From assembly GCF_022690765.1 (NCBI RefSeq), contig NZ_JALCZA010000013.1:1-64000 (forward strand): a DNA stretch of 64,000 bases. Reading direction: 5' to 3'. Shown one piece after another: positions 26,976 through 35,305 of the stretch. Numbering within the stretch: position 1 is the first letter of the stretch; each line of letters starts with the position of its first letter. The stretch comes from Anaeromyxobacter oryzisoli. Lineage in GTDB: Bacteria; Myxococcota; Myxococcia; Myxococcales; Anaeromyxobacteraceae. The translations under genes were made by a program, and so were the position numbers. The notes under the pieces were generated by a model, which saw only the letters and a list, made by a program, of their open reading frames with translations, made no database searches and was not told the DNA's origin.

Positions 26976-27061
26976 GTGACACGGCGCCGCGCCCGCCAGG
27001 GCGGCGGCTCGGCGGGCCCCGCATCCGGCCTGTTCCGCGGGGGCGGGGGCAGGTACGACTC

Positions 27062-27077
27062 TGGCACCAGGGTTGCT
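27062..27077 (+). promoter_or_regulatory. Putative sigma-54 promoter of the efflux cluster
   Basis: TGGCACCAGGGTTGCT matches the RpoN consensus TGGCAC-N5-TTGC exactly, with GG at 27063-27064 and GC at 27075-27076 separated by 10 bases. The predicted transcription start is around 27088, only about 3 bases before the ATG at 27091. The mRNA would therefore be almost leaderless, or the real start codon is further downstream (for example ATG 27121), or the match is fortuitous. Confidence 0.55.
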
Positions 27078-27090
27078 GGGTGCGCGCGCG

Positions 27091-28443
27091 ATGTGTCGGG
27101 TCCAGTCGCTCGCAGCCGCGATGCTGCTCGCCTCCGCCGGCCTGCCCGGCCCGGCGGGAGCGTTGCCGGAGGTCCCCCCTCCGCTCGAGCTGCCGCCGCG
27201 GCTCGATCTCGACCGCGCGCTCGCGCTGGTCCGCGAGCGCGGGCTCGACCTCCTGGTGGCCGAGGCCGCGGTGCACGGCGCGGAGGGCGACCTCGCGGCG
27301 GCCGGCGCCATCCCGAACCCGACGCTGGGGCTCGGCTACGGTCGGTCCTTCCTCACCGGGCGCTGCACGAACGAGGTCGGGGCGGAGGTGGCGTGCCCTT
27401 CCTACCCACCCGCCTACTCGGCCTCGCTCTCCGACGGCGGGGCGGTCTTCGACAGCCTGACCGGCAAGCGCGGGCTGCGGACCCGGGTGGCGCGCGAGGC
27501 GCTCGCCGCCGCGCGGCTCTCTCGCGACGACGCCCTGCGGAGCCTCGCGGCGCAGGTCGAGCAGCGGTTCGTCGAAGCGGTCCTCGGTACGCAGAGCCTC
27601 CAGTTCGCGCGCGAGGTGGCGGCCGCCCAGGCGCGGACCGTGGAGCTCACGCAGGCCCGGTACGACGCCGGCGCGATCTCCGAGGCGGACCTGGCGCGCG
27701 TCCAGACCGCACGCCTGGAGGCGGATCAGGCCGTCGACCGGGCGCAGGCCGATCTCCGGACGGCGCGGGTGGCGCTCGCGTTCCTGCTGGGCGTGCGCGG
27801 GCCGGTCCCCGACTTCGAGGTGGTCCCCGGAGAGCTGGGGCGCTCGACGGCGCCGGCGCGGCTCGCGGCGGAGACGCGGGAGTCGCTGATCGCCCGGGCC
27901 CTGCAATCCCGGCCGGACGTGCTGGCCGCGCGGCGGCAGACGGAGCGCGCCCGCGCGGCGGTCGACCTGGCGCGCCGGCTGCGGTTCCCCGACGTGACGC
28001 TCTCCGCCTCGTACGCGCAGGAGGGGAACACGCCCACCGCGGTCACGCCGCCCACCTGGAGCGTCGGGGTCTCGGTGCCGCTGCCGATCTTCTACCGGCA
28101 GCGGGGCGAGATCGAGAAGGCCGAGGCCGACCGGCTCACGCAGTCACTCACGGTCGCGAAGGCCGAGGGCACCGCGGTCTCCGACGTCGAATCCGCCTGG
28201 GCGGCCTACGAGGCCTCGCGTGCGCTCGTGCAACGGATGGAGAAGGGCGGGCTCCTCGAGCGCTCCAGGACCGCCTTCGACCTCGTGACCATCCAGTACC
28301 GGAAGGGCGCCGCGTCGCTGCTGGACCTCCTCGACGCCCAGCGGACCTGGATCGCGACGCGGCTCGAGTACCTGCAGGACATGGCCGGCTACTGGCAAGC
28401 GATCTTCCGCCTCGAGCAGGCCACCGGAGCGTCGCTGCGATGA
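27091..28443 (+). CDS. Outer-membrane efflux factor (TolC/CzcC-like)
   Basis: A 450-residue outer-membrane channel protein for the adjacent RND pump. A signal peptide (about residues 1-24) is followed by two repeats of long helices typical of the OEP family, e.g. LDRALALVRERGLDLLVAEA with AAGAIPNPTLGLGYG, later VQTARLEADQAVDRAQADLR, and in the second half SRPDVLAARRQTERARAAVD and YRKGAASLLDLLDAQRTW. The set is closest to CzcC. The start is uncertain: an in-frame TTG at 27073 lies inside the sigma-54-like -12 element, so the ATG at 27091 was chosen. Its stop overlaps the adaptor start (ATGA), showing coupling. Confidence 0.87.
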   Translation: MCRVQSLAAAMLLASAGLPGPAGALPEVPPPLELPPRLDLDRALALVRERGLDLLVAEAAVHGAEGDLAAAGAIPNPTLGLGYGRSFLTGRCTNEVGAEVACPSYPPAYSASLSDGGAVFDSLTGKRGLRTRVAREALAAARLSRDDALRSLAAQVEQRFVEAVLGTQSLQFAREVAAAQARTVELTQARYDAGAISEADLARVQTARLEADQAVDRAQADLRTARVALAFLLGVRGPVPDFEVVPGELGRSTAPARLAAETRESLIARALQSRPDVLAARRQTERARAAVDLARRLRFPDVTLSASYAQEGNTPTAVTPPTWSVGVSVPLPIFYRQRGEIEKAEADRLTQSLTVAKAEGTAVSDVESAWAAYEASRALVQRMEKGGLLERSRTAFDLVTIQYRKGAASLLDLLDAQRTWIATRLEYLQDMAGYWQAIFRLEQATGASLR

Positions 28444-30632
28444 AGGGCTCGAGGGCGGTGGCGGCCCTGGTCATCGGGGCCGCGGGGCTCGCGGGTCTCG
28501 CGGGTCTCGCGGGGCTCTCGGCGTGCGCGCGCCAGGGCGGCGGGCCCGCGGGGCCGCCGGAGGACGAGCTCTGGGTGGCCGCGGACTCGGTGGAGGGCGG
28601 GCCCACCATCGCGCGGGCGGAGCGCGCCGAGCTGCAGGAGCGGGTGGCGGCCGGCGGCCGAATCGCGTTCCACGACCTGCACGTCACGCACGTGTTCTCG
28701 CCGGTCACCGGCCGGGTCACGCGGGTGCTCGCGCAGCCGGGCCAGAGCGTCCGGAAGGGCTCGCCGCTCGTCGCGATCCAGTCCCCCGACGTGGGCAGCG
28801 CGTTCTCGGACGTGGTGAAGGCCCGGGCGGACCTGCAGCAGGCCGAGGCGGAGCTCGGGCGCCAGCGGCGGCTCGCGCGCGTGGAGGCCGCGACGCAGCG
28901 CGAGCTCGAGGCCGCCGAGGACGCCGCTCGCCGGGCGGAGGCGGAGTACCACCGCACGCAGCAGAAGGCGGCGCTCCTCCGGTCCGGCGGCCTCGACGCG
29001 GTGACCCAGGAGTACACGCTGAAGAGCTTCATCGACGGGGAGGTCATCGCGCGGCAGGTGAACCCCGGGGCGGAGGTGCAGGGGCAGTACTCCGGCGGCC
29101 AGGCGGTGGAGCTGTTCACCATCGGCGACATCCGCCGGGTGTGGGTCCTCGCCGACGTGGCCGAGGCCGACCTCCCGCGCGTCGCGATCGGCGCCGACGT
29201 CACGGCCGAGGTGGCCGCCTACCCGGGGCGCGTCTTCCGCGGGCGGGTGGACTGGATCGCGCCGGCGCTCGACCCGGCCCTCCGGACGGCCCGGGTGCGG
29301 GCCGAGATCGCCAACGACGACGAGGCGCTCAAGCCCGAGATGTACGCGCAGGTCTCCATCGCCGCCGCGCCGCGGCGCGCCCTCGCGATCCCCCGCGGCG
29401 CGATCACCCGCATCGGGACGGCGGCCTTCGCCTACGTGGACGTCGGGGTGGCGCCCGGACGCCGCCGGGCGATGAAGCGCCGGCTGATCCGGATCGCCGA
29501 TCACGGCGGGCCGCTCGTCGAGGTGACCGGCGGCCTCTCGGAGGGGGACGCGGTGCTCGTGGAGCGCGACGGACCGTCGAAGCAGGAGGGCGGCGACCGC
29601 GTGGAGCTGTCGGACGAGCAGTTCACCGCGGCGGGCCTGGAGGTGAAGGCGCTCGCGGCGTCGGATGTCCCCGACGCGGTGGAGCTGGGGGGCCGCCTGA
29701 CCTTCGACGACCTCAGGGTGACCCACGTCTTCTCGCCGGTCACCGGCCGCGTCACGCGGGTGCTGGCACGGCCCGGGCAGAAGGTGCGCCGGGGGACGCC
29801 GCTCGCCGCCATCCTCTCGCCGGACGTGGGCGGCGCCGTCGCCGACGTGGTCAAGGCGGAGGCCGACCTCGCGCAGGCGAGCCACGAGCTGCAGCGCCAG
29901 CAGGAGCTGTACGAGGCGCGGGCGGGCGCGCGCCGCGACCTGGAGGCGGCGCAGGCGACCTTCCAGAAGGCCCGGGCCGAGCTGGAGCGGGCCCGCGCGA
30001 AGGCCCGCCTGCTGCGCGAGGGCTCGGTCGATCGCGTGACGCAGGAGTACCTGCTGGCGAGCCCCATCGACGGCGAGGTGGTCGCCCGCAACGTGAACCC
30101 CGGCATGGAGGTGCAGGGCCAGTACGCGAGCGCGGCGAACCCCGTGGAGCTCTTCACGGTGGGAGATCCCGGCCGGCTGCTCGTGCTGGCCGACGCCTAC
30201 GAGGTGGATCTCCCGCGCCTCCGCGCCGGCGCCCCGGTGTCCGTCCGCGCCGCCGCGACCCCGGGGCGGGCCGCCGCGGGGAAGATCGAGTGGGTCTCCG
30301 ACGTCGTGGATCCCCAGCTGCGGACCGTGAAGGTCCGCTGCTCGGTGGACAACCGGGAGCGGCTCCTCCGGCCCGAGATGTACGAGCCGGTCCGGATCGA
30401 GGTCCCCGGCGCGCGCCTGCTCGCGGTGCCCCGCGAGGCGCTCCTCCGGGTCGGCGACGAGACGGTGGTGTTCGTCGAGCGGAGCGCCGCCGGCGGGAAG
30501 CACGTGCTCGAGCGCCGGCGCGTCACGGCGGACGAGGGGCGCGCGGGCGGGCTGGTCCCGATCTCGGGCGCGGTGAGGCCGGGCGACCGCGTGGTGACGC
30601 GCGGCGCGATCTTCGTCCTCGGGATGCTCTAG
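28440..30632 (+). CDS. Tandem (double) RND periplasmic adaptor, CzcB-like fusion
   Basis: A 730-residue lipoprotein (lipobox LSAC, Cys29) made of two complete membrane-fusion-protein modules in one chain; normal CzcB-type adaptors have 350-500 residues. Module 1 spans about residues 40-387 and module 2 about 388-730. Each has the lipoyl half VTHVFSPVTGRVTRVLA (identical in both, 345 codons apart), then SPDVG, a Gln/Ala/Glu-rich alpha-hairpin, VTQEY, the second lipoyl half IDGEV.AR.VNPG.EVQGQY, then VELFT.GD and the beta-barrel and membrane-proximal parts with LRT..VR. Only module 1 has an export signal. The ATG overlaps the preceding stop (ATGA) and the RND gene follows after 21 bases. It should connect the pump to the outer-membrane factor, and the fused modules could be the two inequivalent adaptors of one pump protomer. 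Confidence 0.9.
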   Translation: MKGSRAVAALVIGAAGLAGLAGLAGLSACARQGGGPAGPPEDELWVAADSVEGGPTIARAERAELQERVAAGGRIAFHDLHVTHVFSPVTGRVTRVLAQPGQSVRKGSPLVAIQSPDVGSAFSDVVKARADLQQAEAELGRQRRLARVEAATQRELEAAEDAARRAEAEYHRTQQKAALLRSGGLDAVTQEYTLKSFIDGEVIARQVNPGAEVQGQYSGGQAVELFTIGDIRRVWVLADVAEADLPRVAIGADVTAEVAAYPGRVFRGRVDWIAPALDPALRTARVRAEIANDDEALKPEMYAQVSIAAAPRRALAIPRGAITRIGTAAFAYVDVGVAPGRRRAMKRRLIRIADHGGPLVEVTGGLSEGDAVLVERDGPSKQEGGDRVELSDEQFTAAGLEVKALAASDVPDAVELGGRLTFDDLRVTHVFSPVTGRVTRVLARPGQKVRRGTPLAAILSPDVGGAVADVVKAEADLAQASHELQRQQELYEARAGARRDLEAAQATFQKARAELERARAKARLLREGSVDRVTQEYLLASPIDGEVVARNVNPGMEVQGQYASAANPVELFTVGDPGRLLVLADAYEVDLPRLRAGAPVSVRAAATPGRAAAGKIEWVSDVVDPQLRTVKVRCSVDNRERLLRPEMYEPVRIEVPGARLLAVPREALLRVGDETVVFVERSAAGGKHVLERRRVTADEGRAGGLVPISGAVRPGDRVVTRGAIFVLGML
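28482..28517 (+). repeat. Four 9-bp tandem repeats in the adaptor signal peptide
   Basis: Four copies of GCGGG(G/T)CTC encode Ala-Gly-Leu repeated four times in the hydrophobic core of the lipoprotein signal peptide. Changes in copy number would stay in frame and alter only the length of the signal's hydrophobic core. Confidence 0.8.
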
Positions 30633-30653
30633 GTCCAGGAGGCGCCGTCCAGC

Positions 30654-33600
30654 ATGGTCCAGCGGATCGTCACCTTCGCGCTGCGGTACCGCGCGCTCGT
30701 CGCCGTCCTCTCGCTGCTCCTGGTGGCCCTCGGGCTCTTCGCCTTCCGCCGCCTGCCGGTCGAGGCCTACCCGAACCCGGTGCCGCCCCTCGTCGAGGTC
30801 ATCGTCCAGCCGCCCGGCTGGAGCGCGGAGGAGGCCGAGCGGTACGTCACCATCCCGCTGGAGGTGGGGCTCGCCGGGATGCCCGGGCTGGATCACCTCC
30901 GGTCACAGTCGCTCTACGGCCTCTCCGACGTGAAGTGCTACTTCAAGTGGAGCATCGACTACACCGCGGCGCGCCAGGAGGTGATCAACCGGCTGCAGTT
31001 CATCCAGCTCCCCGCCGGCGTGCAGGCGCAGATCTCCCCCTGGAACGCCATCGGCGAGGTGTTCCGGTACGACGTCCGGGGGAAGGGCTACTCGACGCAG
31101 GAGCTCAAGACCGCCGCCGACTGGATCCTGGAGCGGCAGTTCAAGCAGGTCCCCGGCGTCATCGACGTCACCACCTTCGGCGGCGAGACGCGCGAGTACC
31201 ACGTCGAGGTCGATCCCATCCGGCTCCGGGCCCGCGGCGTGACCCTCGCGCAGCTCACCGCAGCGATCGCCAACGCCAACCGGAACGTGGGCGGCCAGCG
31301 GATCACCGTCGGCGCGCAGTCGTACACCGTCCGCGGGGTCGGCCTGATCGCCACCGAGGAGGACGTGAGCGACGTGGTGGTGCTCGAGAAGGGCGGCGTG
31401 CCGGTGCGCGTGCGCGACGTGGCCGACGTCTCGATCGGGCACACGCCGCGCCTCGGCGTCGTGGGGCGTGACCGCGACGACGACGTGGTGCAGGGGACCG
31501 TGCTGATGCGCTACGGGGCGGAGACCTCGTCCACGCTCCAGGGGATCTACGACCGCGTGGAGTACATCCGGCGCAACCACCTGCTCCCGCCGGGCATGGA
31601 GCTCGTGCCGTACTACGACCGCTCCACGCTGATCCACCTCACCACGCGCACGGTGCTCGAGAACCTCCTCGTCGGCATGGGGCTCGTCACCCTGGTCCTC
31701 CTCGCCTTCCTCGGGAGCGCGCGGGCCGCGGTGGTCACCGCCCTCAACATCCCGCTCGCCCTGCTCGCGGCGTTCATCGGGATGGTGGCCACCGGGACCT
31801 CCGCCAACCTGATCTCGCTCGGGGCGGTGGACTTCGGGATCGTGGTGGACTCGACCGTGATCATGGTCGAGAACGTCTTCCGGCACCTCGGGCGCGCCGC
31901 GCACGGCAACGTGTTCCACGCCATCCGGGCCGCCGCCGCGGAGGTGGGGCGGCCCATGGCCTTCTCCACCCTCATCATCGCGGTGGCCTTCCTGCCGCTC
32001 TTCACCATGACCGGCGTGTCGGGCGTGATCTTCGGCCCGATGGCCCTCACCTACGCCTTCGCCATCGGGGGCGCCATCGCGCTCGCGCTCACGCTCACGC
32101 CGGTCGCGGCCTCGCGCGTCCTCTCCGCCGACACCGAGGAGAAGGACACCGCGCTCATGCGGCTCCTGCACCGGATCTACGATCCGCTCTTCGACCTCGC
32201 GCTGCGCCACCCGCGCCTCGCGCCCATCCCCCCGCTCGTCTTCATCCTCCTCACGATCGTGATCTTCCCGCTCCTCGGGTCGGAGTACATGCCCAAGCTC
32301 GAGGAGGGCAACTTCTGGATCCGGGCCACCCTCCCGAAGTCGGTCTCCCTCGAGGAGTCGGCCCGGCACGTCGGCCGGATGCGCGCCATCCTCCAGGCGC
32401 ACCCCGAGATCACCACCGTCGTCTCGCAGCTCGGTCGGCCGGACGACGGCACCGACGTCGCGGGCTTCAACAACATCGAGCTGTTCGCGCCGCTCCGGCC
32501 GTACGGGGAGTGGCCCCGCGGCCTCACGAAGGAGAGGCTCACCGACGAGCTGAACGGCGAGCTCACGCGGAGCTTCCCGGGCGTGGTCTTCAACTTCTCG
32601 CAGTACCTCTCCGACAACGTCGAGGAGGCGATCTCGGGGGTGAAGGGCGAGAACAGCGTCAAGGTGGTCGGCCCCGACCTGACGAAGAACGAGGCGACCG
32701 CCGACGCGATCGTGGACGTCATGTCCAGGATCCGGGGGGTGAAGGACCTCGGGCTGTTCAGCTCGATGGGCCAGCCCTCCATCCGGATCGTGCCGGACCG
32801 CGTCGCGTGCGCCCGGTACGGGCTCAACACCGGCGACGTCGCGGCGGTGATCCAGGCGGCCATCGGCGGGCAGGCCGTGACCCAGGTGTTCGAGGGTGAG
32901 CGGAGCTTCGCGCTCACGATCCGCTGGCTCCCGGCGTACCGCGACAGCATCGCGGCCATCCGCTCCATCGGCGTCGCGACGCCCGGCGGCGGCCAGGTCC
33001 CGCTCTCGCAGATCGCGAGCATCGATCTCGAGGAGGGGCCCTCGGTCGTCTACCGGGAGGACGGGAGCCGCTACGCGCCCGTGAAGTTCTCCGTGCGCGG
33101 CCGCGACCTCGGCTCGACCATCGACGAGGCGCGCCGCGCCATCGCCGAGAAGGTGCGCCTGCCGCCCGAGACGCACCTCGAGTGGGCGGGGCAGATCAAC
33201 GAGCTGCGCGAGGCCATGGGCCGGCTCGCCTGGATCATCCCCCTCTCCATCTTCCTCATCGCCTTCCTGGTCTACGCCGCGGTCCGGAGCTGGGTGGACA
33301 CGGTGCTGGTCCTGCTCTCGATCCCGGTGGCCTGCACCGGCGGGCTCATCGCGCTGATGGTCGCCCGCGAGCCGTTCTCGGTGTCGGCGGCGATGGGCTT
33401 CGTCTCGATCTTCGGCATCGCCATCCAGGACTCGATCCTGGTCGTCACCTACGCCCAGCGGAAGTGGGAGGAGGGGCTCGGGCTGGTCGAGGGCGCCCGG
33501 GCGGCGGCGCGCCAGCGGTTCCGCGCGGGCCTCATGACCACGCTCGTGGCGCTCATCGGGCTCCTCCCGGCGGCCCTCTCGACGGGGATCGGCGCGCAGG

Positions 33601-33737
33601 CCCAGAAGCCGCTCGCCATCGTCGTCATCGGCGGCGCGCTCGCGCTCGCGCTGCTCACCCGCCTCATGCAGCCGCCGCTCCTGGTGCTGGCGCACCAGCG
33701 GCACGGGGTCGAGCAGCTCCCGGACGTCCCCCGGTGA
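30654..33737 (+). CDS. Heavy-metal-type RND efflux pump (CzcA/CusA-like)
   Basis: A 1027-residue HME-class RND transporter. The start MVQRIVTFALRYRALVAVL, the YPNPVPPLVEV and GWSAEEAERYVTIPLE segments and the length fit the CzcA family. The TM4 proton-relay signature is DFGIVVDSTVIMVEN near residue 400; Ser-Thr stands where the Zn/Co/Cd pump CzcA has Gly-Ala, so the metal cannot be read off. A Gly/Pro-rich hinge and the second membrane half (MGFVSIFGIAIQDSILVVTY) are intact. It lies 21 bases after the double-adaptor gene. Expected role: proton-driven export of a metal ion from the periplasm or cytoplasm. The predicted membrane architecture is complete and no truncation is seen. Confidence 0.88.
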   Translation: MVQRIVTFALRYRALVAVLSLLLVALGLFAFRRLPVEAYPNPVPPLVEVIVQPPGWSAEEAERYVTIPLEVGLAGMPGLDHLRSQSLYGLSDVKCYFKWSIDYTAARQEVINRLQFIQLPAGVQAQISPWNAIGEVFRYDVRGKGYSTQELKTAADWILERQFKQVPGVIDVTTFGGETREYHVEVDPIRLRARGVTLAQLTAAIANANRNVGGQRITVGAQSYTVRGVGLIATEEDVSDVVVLEKGGVPVRVRDVADVSIGHTPRLGVVGRDRDDDVVQGTVLMRYGAETSSTLQGIYDRVEYIRRNHLLPPGMELVPYYDRSTLIHLTTRTVLENLLVGMGLVTLVLLAFLGSARAAVVTALNIPLALLAAFIGMVATGTSANLISLGAVDFGIVVDSTVIMVENVFRHLGRAAHGNVFHAIRAAAAEVGRPMAFSTLIIAVAFLPLFTMTGVSGVIFGPMALTYAFAIGGAIALALTLTPVAASRVLSADTEEKDTALMRLLHRIYDPLFDLALRHPRLAPIPPLVFILLTIVIFPLLGSEYMPKLEEGNFWIRATLPKSVSLEESARHVGRMRAILQAHPEITTVVSQLGRPDDGTDVAGFNNIELFAPLRPYGEWPRGLTKERLTDELNGELTRSFPGVVFNFSQYLSDNVEEAISGVKGENSVKVVGPDLTKNEATADAIVDVMSRIRGVKDLGLFSSMGQPSIRIVPDRVACARYGLNTGDVAAVIQAAIGGQAVTQVFEGERSFALTIRWLPAYRDSIAAIRSIGVATPGGGQVPLSQIASIDLEEGPSVVYREDGSRYAPVKFSVRGRDLGSTIDEARRAIAEKVRLPPETHLEWAGQINELREAMGRLAWIIPLSIFLIAFLVYAAVRSWVDTVLVLLSIPVACTGGLIALMVAREPFSVSAAMGFVSIFGIAIQDSILVVTYAQRKWEEGLGLVEGARAAARQRFRAGLMTTLVALIGLLPAALSTGIGAQAQKPLAIVVIGGALALALLTRLMQPPLLVLAHQRHGVEQLPDVPR

Positions 33738-33918
33738 GCGAACCCCGGGCACGGGCCCCAGGCGGGAGGAGCCCGCGCCCGCCGCCGCGCGGGCGGCCCC
33801 CGGCGGAGCGGCCGCGCGTCGCGCCTCCCGAAGGCGGCGGCGTCGCCGGTCGCGGCGTGATACGGACGGGGACGGCGGGGATCGCGGACGGGGCGGTGTT
33901 CTCGGGGGCGGCCCTTCG

Positions 33919-35292
33919 ATGAGACCGGACACGAGACCGCTCGGCGCGCTGCTCGGGATCCTCCTCTGCGCGAGCGCCCGGGCAGGCGGAGGCGCCGGCG
34001 GACCACCGGCCGGGGCGTACCTCGCCGCGCAGGCGGACGAGGCGCCGGCGGAGGCCGCGCCGCCGGAGGAGCGAGCGAGCCTGCACTTCCAGGCGACGAT
34101 CGCCACCCAGGGGCACCCCGCGTTCGGCGCGCGCTACTCCGGCCCGAACAGCCTGCGGTCCTCCCATGAGTCGGCCACGTCCGTCGTGACGGACCTCTTC
34201 GGCGGGCTCCGGCTCTGGCGCGGCGCGGAGGCGTACCTCCAGCCGGAGCTCGCCGGCGGGCGCGGGCTCGGCTCGACGCTGGGCGTCGCGGCGTTCCCGA
34301 GCGGCGAGGTCTATCGGGTCGGCAACCCGGCCCCGGCCGTCATCGTCGGGAAGCTGTTCCTGCGTCAACGCTTCGGGCTCGGCGGTGGGCGCGTGGCGAT
34401 CGAGGGGGGACCGACCCAGCTCGCCGGCACCCGCGACCGGGACGTGCTCACCCTGACGGTCGGCAAGGTCTCGACCCCGGACTTCGTGGACTCGAACCCG
34501 GTCTCGAACGATCCGCACACTGGGTTCATGAGCTGGGGCCTGTTCGCCGCCGGCGCCTACGACTACCCGGCCGACACGAAGGGGTACACCTGGGGTGCCG
34601 CCGCGGACCTGTCCGTCGAGCGGTGGTCCGCGCGCGCCGGGATCTTCCTCGAGCCGAAGGTCGCCAACCAGATGCAGCTCGAGTGGCGCCTCGACCGGGC
34701 GCGCGCCTGGGTCGTCGAGGTCGAGCGCCGCTACGCCGTGGCCGGGCGGGAGGGGGCGGCGCGCGTGCTGTTCTTCCTGAACGAGGCCCACATGGGCAGC
34801 TACGCGCGGGCGCTGGAGGAGCCCCGGCCCGACGTGACCACGACCCGCGCGTATGGCCGGACCAAGCTCGGGGTCGCGGCGAGCGCGAACCAGGACCTCG
34901 GCCACGGGCTCGCCGCCTTCGCGCGCGTGAGCTGGAACGACGGGGAGAACGAGAGCTGGGCCTTCACCGAGATCGATCGCTCGTTCGCCGCCGGCGCGGT
35001 CCAGTCCGGCGCGCGCTGGGGGCGCCCGAACGACGAGGCGGGGGCGGCGGTGGTGGTGAGCGGCCTCTCCTCCCTGCACCGCCGCTACCTCGCCGCGGGC
35101 GGGCTCGGCTTCATCCTCGGCGACGGGGCGCTCCGCTACGGGCCGGAGGTGCTGGGCGAGGTCTACTATCGGGCGGGCCTCACGCGGGAGATCTCGCTCG
35201 GGGCGAACTACCAGCCGATCGTGAACCCGGGCTACAACCGCGACCGCGGGCCCGTCCACGTGCTCACGGGCCGGGTCCACGTGGCGCTCTAG
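33919..35292 (+). CDS. OprB-like porin (carbohydrate-selective porin family)
   Basis: A 457-residue outer-membrane beta-barrel protein resembling the OprB family. After a signal peptide the mature part starts LHFQATIATQGHPAFGARYS, with GPNSL typical of OprB. It then has alternating amphipathic strands such as WSARAGIFLEPKVANQMQL and ends YQPIVNPGYNRDRGPVHVLT-GRVHVAL with a terminal hydrophobic residue. OprB members usually admit sugars, but OprB-like porins also occur within RND efflux clusters. There is a gap of 181 bases from the RND gene and 13 bases to the P-type ATPase, so it is more tightly linked to the ATPase. The substrate is unknown. Confidence 0.75.
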   Translation: MRPDTRPLGALLGILLCASARAGGGAGGPPAGAYLAAQADEAPAEAAPPEERASLHFQATIATQGHPAFGARYSGPNSLRSSHESATSVVTDLFGGLRLWRGAEAYLQPELAGGRGLGSTLGVAAFPSGEVYRVGNPAPAVIVGKLFLRQRFGLGGGRVAIEGGPTQLAGTRDRDVLTLTVGKVSTPDFVDSNPVSNDPHTGFMSWGLFAAGAYDYPADTKGYTWGAAADLSVERWSARAGIFLEPKVANQMQLEWRLDRARAWVVEVERRYAVAGREGAARVLFFLNEAHMGSYARALEEPRPDVTTTRAYGRTKLGVAASANQDLGHGLAAFARVSWNDGENESWAFTEIDRSFAAGAVQSGARWGRPNDEAGAAVVVSGLSSLHRRYLAAGGLGFILGDGALRYGPEVLGEVYYRAGLTREISLGANYQPIVNPGYNRDRGPVHVLTGRVHVAL

Positions 35293-35305
35293 CGCGAGGA
35301 AGAGG

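Larger units (their letters stand above)
26829..26978. repeat. Pair of identical 10-mers GGATCTTGTG
   Basis: The 10-base sequence GGATCTTGTG occurs at 26829-26838 and again at 26969-26978, in the same orientation, inside the divergent region between marR and the outer-membrane factor gene. The second copy overlaps the right arm of the 22-bp palindrome. It may be a shared protein-binding site or chance. Confidence 0.4.

Noticed and set aside
29763-29779. TGGCACGGCCCGGGCA inside the double-adaptor gene
   Set aside because: Resembles a sigma-54 element but misses two bases in the -12 part and lies inside a coding module.
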